Below are positions 52,301 to 60,076 of a stretch of 64,000 nucleotides of DNA, in pieces (within the stretch, counting starts at the first letter, position 1; the number at the start of each line of letters is the position of its first letter). The stretch spans positions 1-64,000 of the forward strand of contig JAZLFM010000034.1 of the NCBI GenBank assembly GCA_045615765.1, in the 5' to 3' direction. Under the pieces are notes generated by a model. The model had not been told where the DNA came from. It worked only from the letters and a program-made list of their open reading frames with translations, and ran no database searches. The stretch comes from UBA1715 sp045615765. GTDB lineage: Bacteria > Bacteroidota > Bacteroidia > Bacteroidales > UBA1715. Both the position numbers and the translations under genes were made by a program.

Positions 52301-55300
52301 GATATACGATGTTACTATAACAATTGAGGAATCTTCAAGTTCTTTCAATGTGATTTTCGAAGATTATGATGGTACAGAATTGAAAACTGAGGTCGTTGAA
52401 TCTGGAGCAAGTGCGACAGCTCCTGATGAACCAACTCGTACTGGTTATACATTCAAAGAATGGGATACAGATTTCTCTAATGTAACTGAAGACTTGACGG
52501 TAAAGGCTGTTTATGAAATCAATACATATACAGTTACATTCGTCGATTTCGATGGAACAACGATAGATGAACAAACTATTGAATATGGTAGTGATGCAGT
52601 TGCTCCAACTGAACCTACTCGCGAAGGATACGATTTCGACGGTTGGGATGTTGCTTTTACGTCTATCACAAAAGATTTGACAGTTACGGCAACATATACA
52701 GAAAAAGTCGCTCAAACTACGTTGAAATATGAGGCAGAAAATGCAACTGGTAGTGGAACTACAACCGCAAATTCATCTGCTGCTTCTGGCGGTAAGTATG
52801 TAAAAATGCAATCTGGTGATTTGACATTTAATGTGAATGTAGAAAAGGCTGGAGTATATGATATTACTGTTGCCTACTCTTTAACTGAAGACTACAAGGC
52901 TCAGAATTTAGTAGTAAATGGTGTACAAGCTGGTACATTAGCTTTTGATAAATCAGGTAGTACAAACCCAACATTTGCCACTATTGTTGCAGCTGCAGCT
53001 TTAGAAGCAGGTGCGAATACAATAGCAATCACGAAAAGTTGGGGATGGGTTGATATTGACTATATTGAATTGTCAACTCATGAGTCGGTTAAATTCAATA
53101 TCGATGCAAATCCTGTAGTAGCTAATCCTACTTCTGGTGCTGTTGAGTTGTACGATTTCTTGAAGAAAAACTTTGGAAAGAAAACCATTAGTGGTGTAAT
53201 GACATTGGATATGCCAAGTAATAATTCTTTCAAGGGACAATATGACGTTTCGTATATCCACGACAAGTCTGGTAAATATACAGCGTTGGTTGGTTTTGAC
53301 TTTATGCAGTCTGTTGGAAAGGGAACGGAATGGGCAACAAACTACACGAAGACAATGATTGACATAACTAAGGAATTGTGGAACGAAGGTGGTATTCCAT
53401 ATTATACTTGGCATTGGCGTGATCCGACGAAAGCTACGACATCGTTTAATACATCGGAAGCTTCATTTAAGTTGTCAGACGCATTTACCGATGCTAGTTG
53501 TACAAAATGGAATACAAACTCAACAATCTATAAAGGTATTATTGCAGACCTTGATGTAATTGCCAAACATTTGTTAGACTTACAAGAAGCTGGTGTCGCT
53601 GTACTATGGCGTCCACTTCACGAAGCAAGTGGTAAATGGTTCTGGTGGGGTGGTTCTGGTGCTCAACCATATAAGCAATTGTATTATTTATTGTTCGACA
53701 AGTTGACGAATGAATATGGTCTTCATAACCTAATTTGGGTATGGAATTCCGATGGTACAGATGCTGATTGGTATCCTGGTGACAACTATGTAGATATCGC
53801 TGGTCGTGATTTCTATTACCAAGCACCAAACACATACAATCACTCTTCGTTAGTGACTGAATTTGAATCTGTTGCAAAAGTTGTCGATGGAAAGAAAATA
53901 GTAACATTGGCAGAATGTGGTGCTGTACCTTATCCTCAAAATATGGAGGACGACGGTGCAATGTGGTCTTGGTTTATGCCTTGGTACGACGAAGGTTCAA
54001 CAAAATATGTATCTTCTGATGATCATAATAAAGTATCTGACTGGAATCTTATTATGAATGACGAACGTGTTATTACATTGGAAGATATGCCAGGTTGGGG
54101 AAGTCTTCCTGTGGAAAATACATACACGGTAACATTTGTTGATTTTGATGGAACTGTTCTTGATGAACAAATTATAGAAGAAGGTTCTGCAGCAACTGCT
54201 CCAACAGAACCAACTCGTGAAGGCTATGTATTTGCTGGTTGGGATAAAACATTCGATAATGTTATTGAAGATATAACAATTACTGCAACATATACGGTAC
54301 AATCATTTACAGTAACATTTGTTGACTATGATGGTTCAACTTTAGAAACACAAACAGTAGAGTATGGTAAAGATGCCGTTGCTCCAAAAGATCCAACTCG
54401 TGAAGGATATACGTTCTCAGCTTGGGAAGGTTCTTACGAAAATGTTATAGAAGATGTTACTATTACTGCAACGTATGTCGCAAAAGGTAAAGCTGATTAT
54501 TCTGCTTTGAATAAAGCGATAGCTGATGCAGAAGCGTTAGATTTGGACGAATATACTGTTACAACGATTAAGGCATTACAAGATGCATTGACAGCGGCAA
54601 AAGCAGTAGATGCAGACTTGTTTGTCGAAGATCAAGCAATAGTAGATGCCGCAACAAAAGCATTGACGGATGCAATTGGTGCGCTTGCCGTACAATCATT
54701 TACAGTAACATTTGTTGACTATGATGGTTCAACAATAGAAACACAAACAGTAGAGTATGGTAAAGATGCAGTTGCTCCAAAAGATCCAACTCGTGAAGGT
54801 TATACATTCTCAGCCTGGGAAGGTTCTTACGAAAATGTAACTGCTGATGTTACTATTACAGCAACGTATGTCGCAAAAGATAAAGCAGATTATTCTGCAT
54901 TGAATAAAGCCATAGCTGACGCAGAAGCTATTAACACAACGGGTTATACTGCTACAACTACTAAGGCATTACAAGATGCATTGACAGCGGCAAAAGCAGT
55001 AGATTCAGATTTGTTGGCAGAAGACCAAGCAATAGTAGATGCAGCGACAAAAGCATTGACAGACGCAATTGGTGCGCTTGCCGTACAATCATTTACGGTA
55101 ACATTTGTTGACTATGATGGTTCAACTTTAGGAACGCAAACGGTTGAATATGGAAAAGATGCCGTTGCTCCAAAATCTCCAACTCGTGAAGGTTATACAT
55201 TCTCGGCTTGGGAAGGTTCTTACGAAAATGTAATAGCTAATGTTACAATTACAGCTGTTTACACAGAAAAAGGTAAAGCCGATTATTCAGCTTTGAATAA

Positions 55301-56987
55301 AGCGATAGCAGATGCTGAAGCTCTTAATACAACAGGTTATACTGCTGCAACAACTAAGGCATTACAAGATGCGTTAACTGCAGCAAAATCAGTTGACAAG
55401 AATTTACTAGCAGAAGATCAACAAATCGTTGATAATGCTGTTAAAGCATTGCAAGATGCATTGAATGGTTTAGTGAAACAATCGTTCACGGTAACATTTA
55501 TTGTCGATGGTAAGACAGTAGATTCTCAAGTTGTAGAATACGGGCAATCGGCTAAGGCTCCTGTAGAACCAACAAAACTTGGATATATATTTGATAGTTG
55601 GGATGCTTCGTTCTCAAATGTGATTGACAATATTTCTGTAAATGCTGTGTTTGTTGTACAAACATTCACGGTAACATTTACTGATTTTAACGGTAAAACA
55701 ATTGATGAACAAACAGTAGAATATGGTGGAACTGCTGTTGAGCCAACTATTCCAAAACGAGAAGGATATGATTTTGTTGGTTGGATAGGCTCTTTCGAAA
55801 ACGTTACAGCAAATGTGACTATTACTGCAAGTTATAAAGCTAAGGCAAAAGCTAACTATACGGAATTAGATGCAGCTATTGCTTCTACTGATAAGTTAAA
55901 ACAGTCGTTGTATTCTTCTGAATCGTGGTCGCAGTTACAAAAGGCTTTAGAGAAAGCTCAATCTGTTGATAGAGATTTGCTTGAGGCTGACCAAACTATT
56001 GTTGACAATGCTGCTCAAATGTTGAATAATGCAATCTCTGATTTGGAAGTTGTTGATAGAACTAAATTGGCTTCTTCAATATCAAAAGCGAATTCTTTGG
56101 CTGCTAATGCTGTAGAAGGTTATAATAGAGGTCAATATCCAGTTGGCGCTAAAACAACATTGGCAGATGCTATTGCAAAAGCAAATACGGTGTATGAAAA
56201 AGTATCTGTTTCTCAATCTGAATTGGATAAGGCAAATGAAGAATTGATTGCAGCAATGGAACAATTCAAAGCTTCTGTTATTACTGCAGATAAGACATTC
56301 TTAGCAATGGCTATAAATAATGCAACTGCTGCATTGACAAAAGCTGAAGGTAATACGGGAAGTGGTTCTGGTCAATATCCGGCTCTTGCGGTAACGACAT
56401 TGGAAAATGAGTTGGCTTCTGCTCAAGAAATCTATAAGAATGCTACTGAGCAATCAATAATTGATACAAAAACTCAAGTTCTAAATGCTGCCGTACAAGC
56501 GTTCTTGTCGTCAGTAAATCCTATTACTGTTGACTTTGCCGAATTATCAACATTGATAGCAGAAGCAACAGAATTGCTAAGCACTACAAGTGTGGGAGAA
56601 AACGGTGGTCAATATGGATTATTGGAATGTATGGAATTGTCTCGATCAAAACAAACTGCAGAGCGTATGCTTTCAGATAGTAAAGTGACACAAAAAGATG
56701 TAGATAAACAAGTTGTGTTATTGCAAAAAGCAATTGATGCATATCGTGCTTCTCAAGTTCTTGCAGCTGATGTAATTGATGCTACGACAGTTCAAATTTA
56801 TACGAAGTCACATATTGTTGTGGTTGAAAATGCCAACAATGCAATCGCTGTATATGATATAAAAGGTCGTTTGGTAAGTCTTTTGGATAAGGAATCTGCC
56901 AATGATTCTGCTGAAATTTATATCGCGAAAAACGGCGTGTATATTGTAAAAATTGGTAGTATTGCACAACAAATTGTGATACAATAA
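49383..56987 (+). CDS. Giant multidomain T9SS protein: CE4 deacetylase + GH8 + GH26 with CBMs, InlB-type and FIVAR repeats
   Basis: The 2534-aa protein has a signal peptide (about 23 residues, ending VFAQ). Domains in order: CE4 polysaccharide deacetylase (25-300; TFDDD with Asp46-48, metal His98 and His102 in SHTVTH); CBM4/9-like (354-504); GH8 of the xylanase/Rex type (522-936; Glu623 in VRTEGQSYG, Asp682 in SAPDGEMYF); two InlB-type (Listeria-Bacteroides) repeats (987-1106); CBM35/6-like (1112-1234); GH26 (1237-1572; acid/base Glu1414 in WRPLHEASG, nucleophile Glu1511 in TLAECG); six more InlB-type repeats mixed with seven FIVAR-like helical repeats (1579-2459), including three 131-aa units; then a type A T9SS-like tail (2462-2534). 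The parts suggest deacetylation plus xylan and mannan cleavage at the cell surface. Its stop overlaps the panE start (TAATG). Confidence 0.88.
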   Translation: MRKNRLITFLVAIFVTSQVFAQSIATGYTVGTWSGFRTAAATFTFDDDAPSHISVVAPEFDSRGYNATFNVVVNWMNQANQWTAFQKLAAKGHEIASHTVTHSENTPSSELSSSKTTINQKITGQDCNTIAYPYCNVPSDAAALAANYIGGRICDGQVMGKTPSDYFRISAITTGSEAGFASASNFTSSMQSAISKGGWVVFLTHGITGETNGNATYSPTPISAITGALDWAKENDSKVWVATFRDAILYAKERDALSLSEKTVSSTSYQLTASVNISSTVVTYDYPITVRRVMPASWKNIAVATGGKDIEVKTVTVGSTVYAQFDVVPGKTYSLEDRASEYTKEGPAVAETTLLNLLENGEFDEGTSYWDTQVGGDAKCTLTATTTAGMSGANAIQLCPNGNYGTENWHIQMYQNVELEGDVEYTLSFSAKASTARKLYVMVQKIAADYDTYLYKEYDLTTTAQNFEETLLTPSDVALDSKVTFCIGGSDGCVTIDNVFFGTEKSSNPGGGDEGGDKPSYSVDVTGDISKYFVDKAYIGPSCDVLDGETMTNGAYYTGEYTNLFVKYLGKTEAQVQAKMKSVWDHFYTVGGPNTVYYEAGKDENGKDMAYIYDTGNQDVRTEGQSYGLMICVQMGDREKFDRLWRWAKKYMQYKAGDVREGLFAWQCETNGSIKGASSAPDGEMYFLTALFFASHRWGNDGDINYEEEAQYLAKCLLNKTGRGNGQVSPLFNKSNYLVTFGETSYDFSDPSYNLPGFLELWARWINTNTDFWAKTPKAARDLLYNSAHKITGLYPDYCNFDGSGYYPNWAGYNTSIYKYDAIRCPMNVGMDYHWFAADSRQETMMYNILNFFKSDGYSHAFFNVDGTGADGYYSEGQKGGNGVGVFALTPGNEALAKENLQKLWDVTPPTGQWRYYNGMVYMLSMLHATGNFRIFKPTPEVVVETLSGPSPVEFNGEEYTKDTTFKTLIDCKIYDVTITIEESSSSFNVIFEDYDGTELKTEVVESGASATAPDEPTRTGYTFKEWDTDFSNVTEDLTVKAVYEINTYTVTFVDFDGTTIDEQTIEYGSDAVAPTEPTREGYDFDGWDVAFTSITKDLTVTATYTEKVAQTTLKYEAENATGSGTTTANSSAASGGKYVKMQSGDLTFNVNVEKAGVYDITVAYSLTEDYKAQNLVVNGVQAGTLAFDKSGSTNPTFATIVAAAALEAGANTIAITKSWGWVDIDYIELSTHESVKFNIDANPVVANPTSGAVELYDFLKKNFGKKTISGVMTLDMPSNNSFKGQYDVSYIHDKSGKYTALVGFDFMQSVGKGTEWATNYTKTMIDITKELWNEGGIPYYTWHWRDPTKATTSFNTSEASFKLSDAFTDASCTKWNTNSTIYKGIIADLDVIAKHLLDLQEAGVAVLWRPLHEASGKWFWWGGSGAQPYKQLYYLLFDKLTNEYGLHNLIWVWNSDGTDADWYPGDNYVDIAGRDFYYQAPNTYNHSSLVTEFESVAKVVDGKKIVTLAECGAVPYPQNMEDDGAMWSWFMPWYDEGSTKYVSSDDHNKVSDWNLIMNDERVITLEDMPGWGSLPVENTYTVTFVDFDGTVLDEQIIEEGSAATAPTEPTREGYVFAGWDKTFDNVIEDITITATYTVQSFTVTFVDYDGSTLETQTVEYGKDAVAPKDPTREGYTFSAWEGSYENVIEDVTITATYVAKGKADYSALNKAIADAEALDLDEYTVTTIKALQDALTAAKAVDADLFVEDQAIVDAATKALTDAIGALAVQSFTVTFVDYDGSTIETQTVEYGKDAVAPKDPTREGYTFSAWEGSYENVTADVTITATYVAKDKADYSALNKAIADAEAINTTGYTATTTKALQDALTAAKAVDSDLLAEDQAIVDAATKALTDAIGALAVQSFTVTFVDYDGSTLGTQTVEYGKDAVAPKSPTREGYTFSAWEGSYENVIANVTITAVYTEKGKADYSALNKAIADAEALNTTGYTAATTKALQDALTAAKSVDKNLLAEDQQIVDNAVKALQDALNGLVKQSFTVTFIVDGKTVDSQVVEYGQSAKAPVEPTKLGYIFDSWDASFSNVIDNISVNAVFVVQTFTVTFTDFNGKTIDEQTVEYGGTAVEPTIPKREGYDFVGWIGSFENVTANVTITASYKAKAKANYTELDAAIASTDKLKQSLYSSESWSQLQKALEKAQSVDRDLLEADQTIVDNAAQMLNNAISDLEVVDRTKLASSISKANSLAANAVEGYNRGQYPVGAKTTLADAIAKANTVYEKVSVSQSELDKANEELIAAMEQFKASVITADKTFLAMAINNATAALTKAEGNTGSGSGQYPALAVTTLENELASAQEIYKNATEQSIIDTKTQVLNAAVQAFLSSVNPITVDFAELSTLIAEATELLSTTSVGENGGQYGLLECMELSRSKQTAERMLSDSKVTQKDVDKQVVLLQKAIDAYRASQVLAADVIDATTVQIYTKSHIVVVENANNAIAVYDIKGRLVSLLDKESANDSAEIYIAKNGVYIVKIGSIAQQIVIQ
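54297..55475 (+). repeat. Three tandem 393-bp units inside the giant gene
   Basis: Copies start at 54297, 54690 and 55083, each exactly 393 bp (131 codons) apart. Each encodes one InlB-type repeat (SFTVTFVDYDGST ...) followed by one FIVAR-like repeat (ADYSALNKAIADAEA ...). Long stretches are identical between copies 1 and 2. The next InlB-type repeat begins at 55476 but differs, marking the array's end. Confidence 0.9.
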
Positions 56988-57901
56988 TGGCGCTTTCGTA
57001 TGCAATAATCGGTACCGGTGGTATCGGAGGATATTATGGTGGATGTCTTGCCAAGCATGGCAAAGACGTCCATTTTCTTTTTCATTCCGACTATGAATAT
57101 GTGAAGCAACACGGATTACAGGTAGATTCTGTTCGTGGCGATTTCCATCTACAGCCAGTTCAAGCGTATGGAAAGTCTAGCGATATGCCGAAATGTGATG
57201 TCGTTTTAATTTGTATGAAAACGACAAATAACCATCTTTTGAAGGATTTATTGTCACCTATTGTGCATAAAAACACTGTTGTTGTTCTTATTCAAAATGG
57301 TTTAGGTATAGAAAAACAATTGGCCGATGAAATGCCTGGTATTTCTGTAGTTGGTGCAACGGCATTTATTTGTACGACGAAAATTGCACCGGGACATGTT
57401 CATCATGCAGAATATGGTTCGCTAACTATGGCAAAATATTGTGGCGACTGTGATTCTGTAATACAAGAGATTGCTACCGATTTTGTTGAAGCTGGCGTAC
57501 AAGTCACTGTTGGTACTGATTTGAACTCTATTCGATGGAAAAAATTAGTTTGGAATATTCCGTACAATGGTTTAACTGTTGTTATGAATGCCGAAACAAA
57601 TGATTTGACTTTCAATCCTGATACTCGTCAGTTGGTGATAGATTTGATGAATGAGGTTGTAGAAGCTGGTAGAGCTTGTAACGCAAAAATCTCAGACACA
57701 TTTGTATCCAAAATGATAGAAATGACGGAAAAAATGACACCATATTCTCCAAGTATGCGTGTTGATTATGACGCTCATCGGGCAATGGAAATACAAACTA
57801 TGTACAGCAATCCGATATTGATTGCTGCAGAACATGGATATGCAATGAAAAAGACTGAAGTTTTGGAGAAACAACTTCGCTTTCTTGCACAAAAAAGATA
57901 A
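56987..57901 (+). CDS. panE: 2-Dehydropantoate 2-reductase family protein
   Basis: The 304-aa enzyme has an N-terminal Rossmann loop (YAIIGTGGIGGYYGG) and a C-terminal ApbA domain with the catalytic Lys in SIRWKKLVWNIPYNGLT (about residue 182). It reduces ketopantoate with NADPH on the way to pantothenate and CoA. Its ATG overlaps the TAA of the giant gene by one base, a surprising coupling for a housekeeping enzyme and a surface hydrolase. Some relatives act on other 2-ketoacids. Confidence 0.85.
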   Translation: MALSYAIIGTGGIGGYYGGCLAKHGKDVHFLFHSDYEYVKQHGLQVDSVRGDFHLQPVQAYGKSSDMPKCDVVLICMKTTNNHLLKDLLSPIVHKNTVVVLIQNGLGIEKQLADEMPGISVVGATAFICTTKIAPGHVHHAEYGSLTMAKYCGDCDSVIQEIATDFVEAGVQVTVGTDLNSIRWKKLVWNIPYNGLTVVMNAETNDLTFNPDTRQLVIDLMNEVVEAGRACNAKISDTFVSKMIEMTEKMTPYSPSMRVDYDAHRAMEIQTMYSNPILIAAEHGYAMKKTEVLEKQLRFLAQKR

Positions 57902-57960
57902 ATCAAAAGAAATCTTATGTTTCTTGTATAAAAATCGTTTATTTTGCAAAAAAATATAAC

Positions 57961-59340
57961 ATGTCACAGATAACATATTTCTCAACAAATCACAAAGCAG
58001 CAGAGGTAACTTTTGGCGAGGCTTTGTTGAAAGGATTGGCTCCAGATAAAGGCTTGTTTATGCCAAATGCAATTCCAACTTTTTCAAAAGACGAATTGAA
58101 TGCCTTAAAAGGTAAAGCGTACTATGAAATTGCTGCAATAGTATTCTCTAAGTTTTTGGGCGAAGAAGTTCCAATGGCTGATTTGTTGGCAATGACAAAG
58201 GATGCGTACAATTTTGACGTTCCATTGGAACATGTTGTTGACAATAAATATGTTATGCGTCTTGACCAAGGTCCTACAGCTTCTTTCAAGGATTTTGCAG
58301 GAAGAATGATGGGTAGAATGATGCAATATTTTTTAAAGAAGCAGAATGTAAATAAGTTGATTCTTACAGCAACTTCGGGTGATACTGGTAGCGCAATGGC
58401 TCATGCATTTTATGGATTAAATAATATCCAAATTGCAGTTCTTTTCCCAAAAGATGAGGTAAGCGACCGTCAACGTAAGCAAATGACTACATTGCAAAAG
58501 AATGTCCAGATTATTGCTATTGATGGTAAGTTCGACGACGCTCAGGCTATGGTAAAACAAGCGTTCTCTGATCCTGATTTGGCTTGCTTGAATTTTACCA
58601 GTGCAAACTCTATCAATATCGGCCGATTGATACCACAAATTGTATATTATATCTATTCATACACAAAACTTCGTAAGCAAGATTCTAACGATTTAGAAGA
58701 AGCAATTTTCTGTATCCCTTCAGGAAACTTTGGTGACATGATGGGTTGTGTGCTTGCAACAAAAATGGGTCTTCCAGTGAAGAAAATCCTTGTTGCTACA
58801 AACGAAAATGATGAGTTCACAACTTTGATGAACACTCATAAATATGCAAAGATTGAACCTTCAAGAAACTGTTTGTCTAGTGCAATGAATGTTGGTCACC
58901 CAAGTAATTTGGCTCGTCTTATTGAATTATATGGTGGAAATATGGACGAAAAGGGTAACATTCTTAAAGAACCTGATTTCGCTGCAATGGACAAAATGTT
59001 CTATGCAATGAGTGTTACCGACGCAGAAACTCGTGCTACAATAAAACAAGCGTGGGATGCATATCATGTGATGTTAGAACCTCATGGTGCAGTGGGATGG
59101 TATTGTGTAGAACAATATCTTTCTGAAAATGAAGTTTCGCAAGATCAATTGTTGATTTCATTGGAAACAGCTCATCCTGCTAAATTCCCGAATGCAATTA
59201 TCGATGCTATTGGAGTTGATCCGGAATTGCCAGAAAGTCTTAGCGGTCTTGAAGGTAAGGAAGAACATTTTGATTCTATAGAAGGTAATTATCCTGCTTT
59301 TAAGGAATATCTTGACAAACGCTATCAATGGAGAAAATAA
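57961..59340 (+). CDS. thrC: Threonine synthase
   Basis: The 459-aa PLP enzyme converts O-phosphohomoserine to threonine. Features: N-terminal FSTNHKAAEVTFGEALLKGL, the PLP lysine in GPTASFKDFAGRMMGR (about residue 108), TATSGDTGSAMAHAF, and PSGNFGDMMGCVLA. Length fits the bacterial class of about 430-460 aa. The last 13 bases overlap ruvC. Confidence 0.95.
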   Translation: MSQITYFSTNHKAAEVTFGEALLKGLAPDKGLFMPNAIPTFSKDELNALKGKAYYEIAAIVFSKFLGEEVPMADLLAMTKDAYNFDVPLEHVVDNKYVMRLDQGPTASFKDFAGRMMGRMMQYFLKKQNVNKLILTATSGDTGSAMAHAFYGLNNIQIAVLFPKDEVSDRQRKQMTTLQKNVQIIAIDGKFDDAQAMVKQAFSDPDLACLNFTSANSINIGRLIPQIVYYIYSYTKLRKQDSNDLEEAIFCIPSGNFGDMMGCVLATKMGLPVKKILVATNENDEFTTLMNTHKYAKIEPSRNCLSSAMNVGHPSNLARLIELYGGNMDEKGNILKEPDFAAMDKMFYAMSVTDAETRATIKQAWDAYHVMLEPHGAVGWYCVEQYLSENEVSQDQLLISLETAHPAKFPNAIIDAIGVDPELPESLSGLEGKEEHFDSIEGNYPAFKEYLDKRYQWRK

Positions 59341-59921
59341 TTCTCGGCATAGATCCTGGTACAAATGTGCTTGGATATGGCTTGTTGAAGGTTGAAGGTA
59401 AGCAACTGTCAGTTATAGATTTAGGTGTTGTTGAGTTGCAGAAAATCAACGACACTTATGTAAAGTTGCAGAAAATCTATACTGTGCTTACAGAGGTTGT
59501 CGAGAAGTATTGTCCGGATGAAATGGCGTTGGAAGCTCCGTTTTTTGGGAAAAATGTGCAATCAATGTTAAAATTAGGTCGCGCGCAAGGCGTAGCCATG
59601 GCTGTTGGTTTACAACGCGATTTAGTAATTCACGAATATGCCCCTCGAAAGATTAAGATGGCAATTACAGGAAATGGTGCGGCTTCAAAGGAACAAGTCG
59701 ATGCCATTTTGTCGAAAATGATGAGTTATGAGCATCAAAAATATTTAGATGCAACCGATGCATTAGCAGTTGCGGTGTGTCATTATTATCAGATTTCGAA
59801 GCCACAGATTCCGGAAGCAGAATCAAAAACAAAAGCAAAAACTCCTCGAAAAACGAAACAAACATGGGCGCAATTTATTGCTCAAAATAGCGATAGAATT
59901 GTTGGTGGAGAGAAAAAATAG
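59328..59921 (+). CDS. ruvC: Holliday junction endonuclease RuvC
   Basis: The 197-aa protein begins MEKIILGIDPGTNVLGYGLL (first catalytic Asp) and has the catalytic Glu in MALEAPFFGKNVQS (about residue 67). The DATDALAVAVCHYY segment (about 140) carries the last acidic residues. It resolves Holliday junctions with RuvAB. The C-terminal 30-40 residues are a Lys-rich extension beyond the usual core. The start overlaps thrC by 13 nt. Confidence 0.95.
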   Translation: MEKIILGIDPGTNVLGYGLLKVEGKQLSVIDLGVVELQKINDTYVKLQKIYTVLTEVVEKYCPDEMALEAPFFGKNVQSMLKLGRAQGVAMAVGLQRDLVIHEYAPRKIKMAITGNGAASKEQVDAILSKMMSYEHQKYLDATDALAVAVCHYYQISKPQIPEAESKTKAKTPRKTKQTWAQFIAQNSDRIVGGEKK

Positions 59922-59935
59922 AAAATCTCCTCTGT

Positions 59936-59959
59936 TAAAATGCGATTTACCGCATTTTA
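59936..59959 (+). terminator. Hairpin after ruvC
   Basis: TAAAATGCG (59936-59944) pairs with CGCATTTTA (59951-59959), 15 nt past the ruvC stop. The T-run is within the arm, so termination may be weaker than at other sites. Confidence 0.6.
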
Positions 59960-60049
59960 TACATATTCCTGTACAATAATTTCGTCCCAATATTTTCCCT
60001 TTTCGGTAAGTTTGTTTGTCATGTGATATGAAATGTATTGTAGTTTTTA

Positions 60050-60057
60050 TATCTTTG
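60050..60057 (+). promoter_or_regulatory. -7 element (TAtcTTTG) for the GH43 gene
   Basis: TATCTTTG lies 19 nt before the ATG at 60077. No TTTG is found at 19-22 nt upstream. Confidence 0.5.
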
Positions 60058-60076
60058 ATACAAACTATTTTACATT

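Noticed and set aside
54297..55475. CRISPR-like or mobile repeat
   Set aside because: The 393-bp periodicity is a multiple of three inside an open frame and encodes known protein modules.
59957..60022. Minus-strand 21-codon ORF between ruvC and GH43
   Set aside because: It looks somewhat protein-like (KGKYWDEIIVQEYV) and could be a relic, but is too short to support.
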